Source: Micromonospora_I sp040659735 (GTDB taxonomy: Bacteria > Actinomycetota > Actinomycetes > Mycobacteriales > Micromonosporaceae). Taken from it: a stretch of 64,000 nt of DNA. This document shows positions 27,280-35,524 of this stretch, one piece after another (positions within the stretch are counted from its first letter, which is position 1; each line of letters begins with the position of its first letter). Location of the stretch: positions 62,001 through 126,000 of the forward strand of contig NZ_JBFANZ010000015.1 in the NCBI RefSeq assembly GCF_040659735.1. Reading direction: 5' to 3'. The translations under genes and the position numbers were made by a program. The notes beneath the pieces were generated by a model that was not told the DNA's origin, made no database searches, and saw only the letters and a program-made list of their open reading frames with translations.

Positions 27280-27807
27280 ATGCGGCACGATGGGTCGGCC
27301 GGCAGCCGATCGTCGAACCGCGGCCGGTTCGACCGCCCGTCCGGCCCGGCCACGACCCCCCGGCTCGACGCGGTGTTGAGCGGAGCCAGAAATCCGGGCG
27401 TCTACCGCTGGCTGTCCCGGGCGCACCCCGAACCCGTACGTCGGGAGCTCTCCGCCGCCGGCTGGACCAGCCATCTGCTCGACGGCCGTGCCCTGACCGG
27501 AGCGACGGAGGTGTTGGAGCGGTACGCCGAGGAGCTTGCGTTCCCCGCGTGGTTCCGGCACACCTGGGACGGCTTCGCCGACTGCCTGGCCGACCTCTCC
27601 TGGGTCCCGGGGCGGGGACATCTGCTGCTGTGGGACCGCTACGGCGTGCTCGCCCGCACCGATCCGAAGGCGTGGACGCTGGCCTACCAGACGTTCGCGA
27701 CGACGGCCGAGGCCCGGCGCGCGGCCGGCCTGCCCCCGCTCTATCTGCTGCTGCGCGGGGCCGGCCCGGTCAACGACCCCGAGGGCGTGCCGATCCCCGT
27801 GCTGTGA
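27280..27807 (+). CDS. Barstar family protein
   Basis: A protein of about 175 residues from the ATG at 27280; starts further upstream are open but encode Arg/Gly-rich sequence. The C-terminal two thirds fit barstar, the barnase inhibitor: HLLDGRALTGATEVLERYAE, then ELAFPAWFRHTWDGFADCLA and DLSWVPGRGHLLLWDRYG (LDG, FP..F..NWD-like and DL motifs). A barnase-type nuclease gene is not adjacent. It may be an orphan inhibitor that protects against imported nucleases. Confidence 0.8.
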   Translation: MRHDGSAGSRSSNRGRFDRPSGPATTPRLDAVLSGARNPGVYRWLSRAHPEPVRRELSAAGWTSHLLDGRALTGATEVLERYAEELAFPAWFRHTWDGFADCLADLSWVPGRGHLLLWDRYGVLARTDPKAWTLAYQTFATTAEARRAAGLPPLYLLLRGAGPVNDPEGVPIPVL

Positions 27808-27813
27808 CGCCGC

Positions 27814-27847
27814 CCCTGGGCGGGCTGCCGCCGCGTCACGCCCAGGG
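27814..27847. terminator. Shared terminator between barstar and GGPP synthase genes
   Basis: CCCTGGGCG (27814-27822) and CGCCCAGGG (27839-27847) form a perfect stem between the two convergent stops, so it can serve both strands. Confidence 0.65.
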
Positions 27848-27872
27848 CCTGCGGCGGCTGTCGCTGTGCCGT

Positions 27873-28952
27873 CTAGTCCGTCCGTCGGGTCGCCGCGGCG
27901 GCCAGTTCGACGAGTACCTGGCGCGACTCACCGTCCAACTCCACGCCGGCGAGGGCGGCGAGCGCCCCCTCGGTCAGCTCGTCGATCCGCCGCTCGGTGC
28001 GGGCCAGCGCCCCGCTCGCCGTGATGATCTCGCGGAGCTGGCCGACCCCGGCGGCATCCAGTCGTGGATCGCCGAGCCGGCGCTCCAGCGTCGCCCGGCC
28101 GGCCTCGTCCGTCGCGTCGAACGCCGCCGCCACCAGGTAGGTGCGTTTCCCCTCCCGCAGGTCGTCGCCGGCGGGCTTGCCGGTCTGCGCCGGGTCACCG
28201 AATACCCCGAGAACGTCGTCGCGCAGCTGGAAGGCCTCGCCGAGCGGCAGCCCGTACGCCGAGTAGGCGGCCGTCACCTCGGCCGGCGCGGCGGCGAGCG
28301 CGGCGCCGAGCAGCAGCGGACGCTCGACGGTGTATTTGGCCGACTTGTAGCGCGCCACCTTGCTCGCCCGGTCGACCGATGTGTCACCGGTGGCCTGGGT
28401 GAGCACGTCGAGGTACTGCCCGACGGTCACCTCGGTGCGCATCTCGTCGAAGACCGGGCGGGCGCGGGCCAGCGTCTCCGGCTCGAGGCCGCTGCTGTGC
28501 AGCAGTTCGTCGGACCAGACCAGGCAGAGGTCGCCGAGAAGGATCGCCGCGGAGTCCCCGAAGCTGTCGGCGTCACCGCGCCAGCCGGCGGCCTGGTGCT
28601 GGGCGCTGAACCGCCGGTGGATGGCGGGCTCGCCGCGCCGCGTGTCGGAGCGGTCCATCAGGTCGTCGTGGATCAGCGCGCTCGCCTGCACCAGCTCCAA
28701 CGCGGCCAGGGTCGCCACGACCTGGTCGGTGTCGACCCCGCCCGCCCCGCGATATCCCCAGTAGGCGAAGGCCGGGCGGAGCCGCTTGCCGCGCAGCACG
28801 AACGCTTCCAGCGCCTCGGCCACCGGCAGCAGGGCGTCATCGACGCCGTGCAGCCAGCGCCGCCGCTCGGCCAGGAAGTCGGCGAGCGCCTTGTCGATGC
28901 GTTGACGCAGGCCGGCGCGGTCAACCGGAGCGACGGGGGTACGTTCGGTCAC
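27873..28952 (-). CDS. idsA: Polyprenyl diphosphate synthase (GGPP synthase type)
   Basis: A 359-residue trans-prenyltransferase. The first Asp-rich motif DDLMD is at 96-100 (in SALIHDDLMDRSDTRRG) and the second is FQLRDDVLGVFGD; RGKRLRPAF is the allylic substrate site. Small residues (Ser, Ala) occupy the positions just before the first motif, where farnesyl synthases have bulky aromatics, so a C20 product (geranylgeranyl diphosphate) is favoured. It could feed carotenoid synthesis (CrtE role) or quinone and lipid chains. The equivalent mycobacterial gene near pknL is idsA2. Confidence 0.92.
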   Translation of the reverse strand: MTERTPVAPVDRAGLRQRIDKALADFLAERRRWLHGVDDALLPVAEALEAFVLRGKRLRPAFAYWGYRGAGGVDTDQVVATLAALELVQASALIHDDLMDRSDTRRGEPAIHRRFSAQHQAAGWRGDADSFGDSAAILLGDLCLVWSDELLHSSGLEPETLARARPVFDEMRTEVTVGQYLDVLTQATGDTSVDRASKVARYKSAKYTVERPLLLGAALAAAPAEVTAAYSAYGLPLGEAFQLRDDVLGVFGDPAQTGKPAGDDLREGKRTYLVAAAFDATDEAGRATLERRLGDPRLDAAGVGQLREIITASGALARTERRIDELTEGALAALAGVELDGESRQVLVELAAAATRRTD

Positions 28953-28961
28953 GCCATGACG

Positions 28962-30431
28962 CTAGTCGGTCGATGCGCGGGGCGCCGGTCCCCACCCTCC
29001 CGCCCCGTCGACGGGGCTGGTCGCGGGGCATGCGGGCAGCGTTCCGGCCGGTTCCGGAAGGTAGGGTCGGGCGGCCGCGACGAGCGCCGCGTGCCGCCAC
29101 GCGGCCGGCCGGTCCCGGACCGGTGCGAGCCGCCGGTTCACTCCGTCGATCAGCGCCACCGCCCGCGCCGAGCCGGCGCGCACGGCGTCCAGCAGCGCCA
29201 CCTCCGCGACCCGGCAGGCCTGGTCCGCCTCGCCGAGATCGAGATACGTGCGGGCCAGCCACGCGCCGTAGAGCGCCCGTGACCGCGGCGGACCGCCCCG
29301 GGCGACGGCGGCGGCGAGCAGCGGCTCGGCCCGCAGCGGACGGCCGAGCGCCGCGAGGCACCGCCCGGTCATCGCGCGGAGTTCGCCGTCGTCGAGCCAG
29401 TACAGCCAGGCCGGGTCCGCCTGCCGCGCCGCGCGGTCCGCCGCCCGTTCCGCGGCGACCAGCGCGCGGGCCGCCTCGCCCGGCTGCCGGCAGGAGGCGG
29501 CCGCGAAGGCCACGCGGTGCAGCAGGAGCGCCCGGGTGCGCGGGGACGCGGCGCGGCGGGCGCCGGCGTACGCGGTGCGGGCCAGCAGCAACCCCTCGCG
29601 CGGGCGCCCCTGCGCGACGAGGAGATGGCTCGCCGAGCCGAGCGCGTGCCCCGCCAGCGGGCGGTCGGCGGCGCCGGACGCGGCGGCGACGGACCGCCGG
29701 TACGCCGACAGCGCCGCCACCGGGTCGCCGGCGTCGGCGGAGATCCATCCGGCCAGCTGGGCGAACTCGGCGACCAGCCCGAGCATGCGACGGCGTCGCG
29801 GTGGGGTGCCGGCCGCCAGCCGCGCGCGGACCAGGGGAAGAAGGTCCAGACCGCCGACCGTGTCGTCCATCCGGCGCAGGGTCGCCAGTTCGGCCGCGAC
29901 GGCGTCCGTGGGGGGAACCCCGCGTCGACCACGGCACGGTCGCGCCCCGTTCCGGTCGGTCCTCGGGTACGCGCCGCCGTCCGGGTACGCCCCGCCGTCG
30001 TCCGGATACGCCCCGCCGGTCAGGTACGCGCCGTCGTCCGGGTCGGCCGTGTCCCGGGTGGCGGCGCTGGTCGGGTCGGCGAGCCAGGCATGGGCGACAC
30101 GGACCAGATCGGTGCGGGCGCGCCGGAAAGCGGTCTCGGGGCTGCCGGCGGCGGCCCGCTGCTCCAGTGCCCGCCGGGCGGCGGCCGTCAGCTCGCCGAG
30201 GGGCGCGGCCAGCACCCGCGCCAGCCAGCCGAGCCAGAAATCAGCCGGGATCCGCTCCTGCCGCTCCCAGCGCGAAACCTCGTGGCGGCTCACCGTCGGT
30301 ACGCCGGACGCCCCGCACAGCCGTTCGGCGAGGCGCGCCTGGCTCCACCCGCGGGCCAGCCGCAGCTGGACCAGGAGCGCGCCGAGCGGCGGCGGGAACG
30401 CGTCGAAGGGGCCGGGGATGGGCGGTGTCAC
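28962..30431 (-). CDS. XRE-family regulator with TPR-like domain and internal GGAYPD repeats
   Basis: A 489-residue protein. The GTG start follows GGAGG by 5 bp. Residues 15-70 are a helix-turn-helix (GALLVQLRLARGWSQARLAE, then SRHEVSRWERQERIP). A spacer at about 140-165 has short repeats GAYPDDG, GAYPDGG, GAYPRT, visible also in the DNA as imperfect 15-18 bp repeats at about 29960-30040. The rest is a helical, Ala/Arg-rich TPR-like array (GRPREGLLLARTAYAGAR). It lies 9 bp upstream of the GGPP synthase gene and may be co-transcribed with it. Its role is unknown. Confidence 0.75.
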   Translation of the reverse strand: MTPPIPGPFDAFPPPLGALLVQLRLARGWSQARLAERLCGASGVPTVSRHEVSRWERQERIPADFWLGWLARVLAAPLGELTAAARRALEQRAAAGSPETAFRRARTDLVRVAHAWLADPTSAATRDTADPDDGAYLTGGAYPDDGGAYPDGGAYPRTDRNGARPCRGRRGVPPTDAVAAELATLRRMDDTVGGLDLLPLVRARLAAGTPPRRRRMLGLVAEFAQLAGWISADAGDPVAALSAYRRSVAAASGAADRPLAGHALGSASHLLVAQGRPREGLLLARTAYAGARRAASPRTRALLLHRVAFAAASCRQPGEAARALVAAERAADRAARQADPAWLYWLDDGELRAMTGRCLAALGRPLRAEPLLAAAVARGGPPRSRALYGAWLARTYLDLGEADQACRVAEVALLDAVRAGSARAVALIDGVNRRLAPVRDRPAAWRHAALVAAARPYLPEPAGTLPACPATSPVDGAGGWGPAPRASTD

Positions 30432-30655
30432 GTCGTCCTCCGAAGGTCGTCGGTGATGCCCCCGACGCGGCGCGTCCCGGCGGTCCGGCACGACGCCCCC
30501 GCGTCGCCTGTGCCGGCCCGTCACTGTGCGCTGGCCCCCGGGGGCCAGCACCTGGCCCCCACCCGCTGGCTCCTCCCTACCGGACCGGTACGACGCTTTG
30601 CTGGTCGCCGTCGCGCAACCCGTCGCGATCCCCGATGAGGGCCCAGGAGCGACCC

Positions 30656-30952
30656 ATGGCAGAGCTGCCGTTCGATCCCGACAATCCACCCGACGAACCG
30701 CCCGAGCAGGTGCGGCAGCCGATGATGTGGCGGCTGGCCCTACGACTGCACCGCGACCACGAACGCGGCCGACCCGACGCGGCCGGATCCCCGTTCTGCC
30801 GTGCCTGCGGCGACCCCTGGCCCTGCCGACCCCGACGGATCGCCCGGCGCGGGCTCGTCGCCGCCCTGCGTGACCCGCGCGCCCCACGGGGCGCCACGTC
30901 CCACTCCGACTGGTACCGCCGCCCCGACCCCGACCGGCCCGGACCGTACTGA
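30656..30952 (+). CDS. Small conserved protein with CxxC-type cysteine cluster
   Basis: A 98-residue protein that starts MAELPFDPDNPPDEPPEQVR. The middle is helical and basic (WRLALRLHRDHERGRPDA). FCRACGDPWPCRPRR holds three closely spaced cysteines that could bind metal. The C-terminus is Arg/Asp/Pro-rich. The GGAGCGACCC before the ATG is a usable ribosome site. No known family. A 15-bp tandem repeat begins 11 bp after the stop. Confidence 0.6.
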   Translation: MAELPFDPDNPPDEPPEQVRQPMMWRLALRLHRDHERGRPDAAGSPFCRACGDPWPCRPRRIARRGLVAALRDPRAPRGATSHSDWYRRPDPDRPGPY

Positions 30953-30962
30953 GGCCGTCGCG

Positions 30963-31052
30963 GAGTGCCCGAGCGTCGAGTGCCGTGGCGTCGAGTGCCC
31001 GGGCGTCGAGTGCCGTCGCGTCGAGTGCCCGGGCGTCGAGTGCCGTGGCGCT
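30963..31052. repeat. Six tandem 15-bp repeats upstream of metF
   Basis: The unit is GAGTGCCCGGGCGTC and its variant GAGTGCCGTGGCGTC, alternating in pairs, so there is also a 30-bp higher-order period. Six copies fill 30963-31052, ending 66 bp before the metF start. It lies in the metF leader or promoter region. No frame is conserved across it. Confidence 0.85.
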
Positions 31053-31118
31053 CGTCACGGCGGCGCCACGGGCTGGGACGAACCGGATGACGGGCACGTC
31101 GGCCGGTAGAGTCGCGGA

Positions 31119-32036
31119 ATGGCGCTCGGTCTCCCATCAGTCCTCCCCGGCTCACAGCCGTCGATCGGGGACCTCATCCGTGACGGGCGCCCGACGTTCT
31201 CGTTCGAGTTCTTCCCGCCGAAGACCGATGAGGGCGAGCGCCTGCTGTGGCAGGCGATCCGCGAGCTGGAGTCGCTGCGGCCGTCGTTCGTGTCGATCAC
31301 CTACGGCGCCGGCGGTTCCACCCGCGACACCACCGTCTCGGTCACCGAGCGCATCGCCACCGAGACGACGCTGCTGCCGATGGCGCACCTGACCGCCGTC
31401 GACCACTCCGTCGCCGAGCTGCGCAACGTGATCGGCCGGGTCGCCGGGGCCGGGGTGCGCAACGTGCTCGTTCTGCGCGGCGACCCGCCCGGCAACCCGA
31501 TGGGCGACTGGGTGCGTCACCCCGAAGGGGTGCTCTACGCCGAGGATCTGGTCCGGCTGGTGAAGGAGTCGGGTGACTTCAGCATCGGGGTGGCCGCCTT
31601 CCCGTACAAGCACCCGCGTTCGCCCGACGTGGCCACCGACACCGCGCACTTCGTCCGCAAGTGCCGCGCCGGCGCCGACTTCGCGATCACCCAGATGTTC
31701 TTCGACGCCGACGACTACCTGCGGTTGCGCGACCGGGTGGCGGAGACGGGCTGCGACACGCCGATCGTCGCCGGCGTCATGCCGGTGACCCGGATGGCCA
31801 CCATCGAGCGGTCGCGGCAGCTCTCCGGCGCGCCGTTCCCCGCCGCGCTGGCCGCCCAGTTCGAGCGCGTCGCGGACGACCCGGAGGCCGTGCGCCGGCT
31901 CGGCGTCGAACAATGCAGCGAGATGTGTCGCCGGCTGCTCGACGAAGGGGTGCCCGGCATCCACTTCATCACCCTCAACCGCTCCACCGCCACGCGTGAG
32001 GTGTGGCAGAACCTCGAGGCCGGCGCGCGGGTGTGA
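31119..32036 (+). CDS. metF: 5,10-Methylenetetrahydrofolate reductase
   Basis: A 305-residue flavoenzyme that reduces methylene-THF to methyl-THF for methionine synthesis. TFSFEFFPPKTDEGERLLW is the opening strand with the catalytic Glu, FVSITYGAGGSTRD the flavin/folate site, NVLVLRGDPPG the next barrel strand, and GADFAITQMFFDADDYL the strand with the conserved Gln. VMPVTRMATIERSRQLSG closes the folate site. The family length is about 290-310, so the ATG at 31119 is suitable. It is followed 35 bp later by the phosphatidyltransferase gene. Confidence 0.96.
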   Translation: MALGLPSVLPGSQPSIGDLIRDGRPTFSFEFFPPKTDEGERLLWQAIRELESLRPSFVSITYGAGGSTRDTTVSVTERIATETTLLPMAHLTAVDHSVAELRNVIGRVAGAGVRNVLVLRGDPPGNPMGDWVRHPEGVLYAEDLVRLVKESGDFSIGVAAFPYKHPRSPDVATDTAHFVRKCRAGADFAITQMFFDADDYLRLRDRVAETGCDTPIVAGVMPVTRMATIERSRQLSGAPFPAALAAQFERVADDPEAVRRLGVEQCSEMCRRLLDEGVPGIHFITLNRSTATREVWQNLEAGARV

Positions 32037-32071
32037 GACCGCCACCTCGCCCCCCACTGCGCGGTTGATCC

Positions 32072-32752
32072 GTGGTGAGCACCCGGCTGAACTGGGACGA
32101 ATACGCGACCACCTGGGCGCGGTTGCACGGCGGGTTCGACCCGCGCCTGGCCACACCTGTGGTGAGCGGCTGGTTGCGCATGGCGTACGCGGTGGGCACC
32201 GTGCTCGCCCGACTGCGCGTGAAGCCGACCGCGGTCACCGTGTTCGGGCTGCTGCTCTGCCTGGCCGTGCCGCTGAGCGTGACCCGACCCCCGTACGGGA
32301 TCTTCCTCGGCGCGTCGCTCGTCGTGCTGTCGGCGGTCGCCGACAGCGTTGACGGCGCCGTCGCGGTGACCACGGGGCAGGCCAGCCGTCTGGGCTACGT
32401 CTACGACTCGCTCGCCGACCGGCTCGGCGAGGCCGCATGGCTCGCGGCGTTCTGGTTGATCGGGGCACCGGGTCCGCTGGTCGTGGCCGGTGGGGTGCTG
32501 TGCTGGTTGCACGAGTATGTGCGTGCCCGCGCGGCGGCGGCGGGAATGCGGGAGATCGGTGCGGTGACGGTCGGGGAGCGCCCGACCCGGGTCTCCGTCG
32601 CCCTGGTCGGGTTCCTGGTCGCGGGGGCGGGCGCGATCATCCAGCCGGATCTGGCCGCGGGGATCGTCACCCTGGTGGCCGTGGTCTGGGTGCTGCTGAG
32701 CATCTTCGGCCTGGTCCAACTGCTGGCCGCCGTCCGCGCCGCTCTGGGCTGA
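32072..32752 (+). CDS. CDP-alcohol phosphatidyltransferase family membrane protein
   Basis: A 226-residue protein with five or six membrane helices. The active-site motif is DSVDGAVAVTTG, continuing to GYVYDSLAD. The family consensus is DxxDGxxAR, then GxxxDxxxD. All four Asp and the Gly are kept, but the usual Arg is replaced by Val. This is seen in several actinobacterial members, which are probably not classical PgsA enzymes. It would transfer a phosphatidyl group from CDP-diacylglycerol to an alcohol, or act on a related substrate. Double GTG (32072, 32075) leaves the start ambiguous by one codon. Confidence 0.82.
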   Translation: MVSTRLNWDEYATTWARLHGGFDPRLATPVVSGWLRMAYAVGTVLARLRVKPTAVTVFGLLLCLAVPLSVTRPPYGIFLGASLVVLSAVADSVDGAVAVTTGQASRLGYVYDSLADRLGEAAWLAAFWLIGAPGPLVVAGGVLCWLHEYVRARAAAAGMREIGAVTVGERPTRVSVALVGFLVAGAGAIIQPDLAAGIVTLVAVVWVLLSIFGLVQLLAAVRAALG

Positions 32753-32828
32753 CCGCCGCGCCCCGAACCCCGAACCCCGCACGCCCCGCCGCCCTGCGTC
32801 CGGCCTCTCCCCGTCGATCAAGGACTTT

Positions 32829-32896
32829 CCCGTCGATCAAGGACGTATTCACCCGATCGGAGATCCATCCATGCGAATACGTCCTTGATCGACGGG
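32829..32896. repeat. Perfect 22-bp inverted repeat (GTCGATCAAGG family)
   Basis: Arms at 32829-32850 and 32875-32896 are perfectly complementary over 22 bp, starting CCCGTCGATCAAGG, with a 24-nt loop. A direct half-copy (CCCCGTCGATCAAGGAC) lies just before at 32809-32825. It sits between convergent genes and is probably a bidirectional terminator. It shares a 22-bp identical stretch with the element at 21450. Confidence 0.85.
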
Positions 32897-32921
32897 GCAG
32901 TGGCCGCCGGGGGGGGAGGGG

Positions 32922-34400
32922 TCAGGCGGGGCCGATTTCGGCGGCGACGATCTGGGCGGAGAGGGTGACCATCGGTAGGCCGCCGCCCGGATGGGTGGCG
33001 CCGCCGACGAGGAAGAGTCCGCGCACCGGACCGCGGTTCGCGGGGCGCAGCAGCCCGCCGGCGGTGCCGTAGATCGCTCCGCCCGGTGTGCCGGTGGCCG
33101 TGTCGAGGTCGGCGGGCGTGCGGATTTCCCGGAACAGCAGCCGATCGCGGACGTCGACGCCGCGCGCCGCGAGCACGTCGAGGATCCGGTCGGCGTACGC
33201 CTCGGCGAGCCCCGGCCGGCGCCAGTCCACCGCCGACGTCGCCCGGCCGTGCCGGGCGGCGTTGACCAGGACGAACCACGCCTCGTGCCCGTCCGGGCGG
33301 ACCGCCGGATCGTCGGCGACCGTCACGAACACGGTCGGGTCGGCGGCCGGGCGGGCCGCGACACCGCGCCCCGGATCGCCGAAGACCGCGTCGAACTCGG
33401 CGTCGTAATCATCGGGGAAGAAGACGGTGTGATGGGCCAGCCCGGGGGTTCGGCCGCGTACCCCGAGCAGCAGCACGAAGCCGGCGAGGCTCCGGTCGGT
33501 GAGCCCGGCCAGCCGGGTCGGGGTGGGCAGCAGGTCCCGGTAGACGGTGAGCGCGTCCACATTGGCCACGACCACGTCGGCGCGGACCCGGGCGCCGGCG
33601 GCGAGGCGTACGCCGTGCACCCGACCGCCGGCGGCGTCGATGGCGGTGACGGGTGTGCCGGTCCGCACCTGCACGCCGAGTTCCCGGCAGCGGGCCAGCA
33701 GCGCGTCGGCGAGCGTGCCGAGGCCGCCCCGCAGGTAGTAGCCGCCGAAGGCCAGTTCGGCGTAGGGGACGGCGACCAGCGCGGCCGGCGCGCGGCGCGG
33801 GTCGGCGCCGGTGTAGGTGGCGTAGCGGTCCAGCAGCATCCGCAGCCGCGGATCCCGCAGATGCCGTCGGCCGAGCCCGCGCAGCGTCTGCCCCGGGGCG
33901 ATGGCGGCCAGGTCACCGAAGCGCCAGCCGAGGCGGACCAGGGAGAGGGGCGAATCGACGGGGGCGCGCAGGATGTCCCGCCACGAGGCGTGCCAGACCC
34001 GCTCGGCGCGCCGCCACAACCGCTGCCAGTCCTCGGCGGCCTCGGCGCCGAGGACCGCGCCGATCCGGGCCGCGAAGGTGGCCGGATCGGCGCACGAGTC
34101 CAGCACCGACCGGTCGGGGAAGACGTGCCGCACGATCGGGTCGAGCGGCACGGGTTCCAGCGGCGCGGGGGCGGGGCCGGTCGCCGCGAACAGGTCGGCG
34201 AAGACCTGCGGCAGCGTCAACAGGCTCGGCCCGGTGTCGAAGTGGAACGGACCGGCGGGCGTCTCCCGGACGAACCGACCGAGCTTGCCGCCGACCGTCT
34301 CGGCGCGTTCGTAGACGGTGACCCGGTGCCCGGTGGCGGCCAGCCGGGCGGCGGTCGCGAGCCCGCCGACCCCGGCGCCGACCACGACGACGTGGCTCAC
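32922..34400 (-). CDS. crtI: Phytoene desaturase family protein (CrtI/CrtD-like)
   Basis: A 492-residue FAD-dependent carotenoid desaturase. The N-terminal dinucleotide motif VVVVGAGVGGLATAARLAAT and YERAETVGGKLGRF are typical of CrtI/CrtD, and the C-terminal FLVGGATHPGGGLPMV is the carotenoid-desaturase signature. The GTG start overlaps the glycosyltransferase stop by 4 nt. Because it is coupled to CruF-like, CrtA-like and glycosyltransferase genes rather than crtB, it could be a CrtD-type 3,4-desaturase of hydroxylated ends instead of the main phytoene desaturase. The sequence alone does not decide. Confidence 0.88.
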   Translation of the reverse strand: MSHVVVVGAGVGGLATAARLAATGHRVTVYERAETVGGKLGRFVRETPAGPFHFDTGPSLLTLPQVFADLFAATGPAPAPLEPVPLDPIVRHVFPDRSVLDSCADPATFAARIGAVLGAEAAEDWQRLWRRAERVWHASWRDILRAPVDSPLSLVRLGWRFGDLAAIAPGQTLRGLGRRHLRDPRLRMLLDRYATYTGADPRRAPAALVAVPYAELAFGGYYLRGGLGTLADALLARCRELGVQVRTGTPVTAIDAAGGRVHGVRLAAGARVRADVVVANVDALTVYRDLLPTPTRLAGLTDRSLAGFVLLLGVRGRTPGLAHHTVFFPDDYDAEFDAVFGDPGRGVAARPAADPTVFVTVADDPAVRPDGHEAWFVLVNAARHGRATSAVDWRRPGLAEAYADRILDVLAARGVDVRDRLLFREIRTPADLDTATGTPGGAIYGTAGGLLRPANRGPVRGLFLVGGATHPGGGLPMVTLSAQIVAAEIGPA

Positions 34401-35524
34401 GGCGTCACCACGGGACGGCCGCGCCAGGACAGCCGCCGCCGACGTCGCAGGTGGTGGGAGCGCGCGACCAGCCAGCCGAAGAGCGCGACCGAGACCGGGT
34501 GGGCGAGCGCGTCCGGCCAGGCGCGTCCGCCGGTCGCCCGCGCGCTGACCGCGCGGCCGACGACCCCGAGCAGGTACGCCGACAGTCCGGCCGCCGCCAT
34601 CCCGACCTCGCCGGCGAGCGCCGCGCCGATCGCGAGCAGCGGCGGCACGACGTACAGCGCGAGGAGCAGCAGCACGCCGGCCGTGGCGCCGGCCGGTGAG
34701 CCGAATGACGCCCAGAGCGATTTGGTGTAGCCGGCGGAGAGCTCGCGCCAGGACGTGTACATCCGGCAGGTGGCCAGCGTGGAGCCGTCGGCCAGGGCGA
34801 TCCGGCCGCCGCCGCGCTTGACCGCCCGGGCCAGCTCGATGTCCTCCAGGATCCGGTCGCGCACCGCGGCATGACCGCCGGCCCGCTGGTAGCCGGACCG
34901 GTCCAGCACGAGGAACTGGCCGCCGGCGGCGGCCAGCGACGGCCGCGGTGAGCGTTCCATCGCGCGCAGCGGCAGGAACGTCAGCCACGACCACTGCAGC
35001 AACGGCTGCACGAGCCGCTCGCCGGGTGAGCCGGCCACGATCCTCGGGTACGGGGAGAGCAGCTCAACCCCGGCCGCGCGGAGAGTGGCCACGGCCGTGG
35101 CGACGGCGTGCGGGGCGAGCACCACGTCGGCGTCGACGAAGACCAGGGCGGTGCTGGCCGGATCGGCGGCCGCGGCGAGCTGGTGGCAGGCGTGCGGCTT
35201 GCCCAGCCAGCCCGGCGGCGGGGTGGCGCCGGTGAGCAGCCGCAGCCGCGGGTCGTCGCCGCCGATCGCGTGCACCAGTTCGGCGGTGGCGTCGGTGGAG
35301 CCGTCATCGAGGACGAGAAGCTCCATCCGGGACAGCCCTTCCTGAGCCAGCAGCGAGCGCAGGCACGGAGCGAGCCGGTCGGCCTCGTCGCGCAGCGGCA
35401 GCAGCACGGTGACCGGCTCATCCACTGTGGATGGCGTAGCCGACGGTCGACGCAGCCAGCGGCCGGCGTTGACGGCGGTATGCGCGGTGAGCGCGGCGAC
35501 GGCCGCGGTGAGCAGCCAGCTCAC
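34397..35524 (-). CDS. Family 2 glycosyltransferase (carotenoid-associated, CruG-like)
   Basis: A 375-residue membrane-linked glycosyltransferase. A first hydrophobic helix leads to the GT-A fold: VTVLLPLRDEADRLAPCLRS, LLVLDDGSTDATAE (nucleotide-sugar Asp), GWLGKPHACHQLA, LVFVDADVVLAPHA (DxD) and DRILEDIELARAVKRGGGR (ED catalytic region). Three or four membrane helices follow. The position directly after a CruF-like hydratase gene (GTGA overlap) suggests it glycosylates the carotenoid hydroxyl made by that enzyme, as CruG does in cyanobacteria. Confidence 0.88.
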   Translation of the reverse strand: MSWLLTAAVAALTAHTAVNAGRWLRRPSATPSTVDEPVTVLLPLRDEADRLAPCLRSLLAQEGLSRMELLVLDDGSTDATAELVHAIGGDDPRLRLLTGATPPPGWLGKPHACHQLAAAADPASTALVFVDADVVLAPHAVATAVATLRAAGVELLSPYPRIVAGSPGERLVQPLLQWSWLTFLPLRAMERSPRPSLAAAGGQFLVLDRSGYQRAGGHAAVRDRILEDIELARAVKRGGGRIALADGSTLATCRMYTSWRELSAGYTKSLWASFGSPAGATAGVLLLLALYVVPPLLAIGAALAGEVGMAAAGLSAYLLGVVGRAVSARATGGRAWPDALAHPVSVALFGWLVARSHHLRRRRRLSWRGRPVVTP

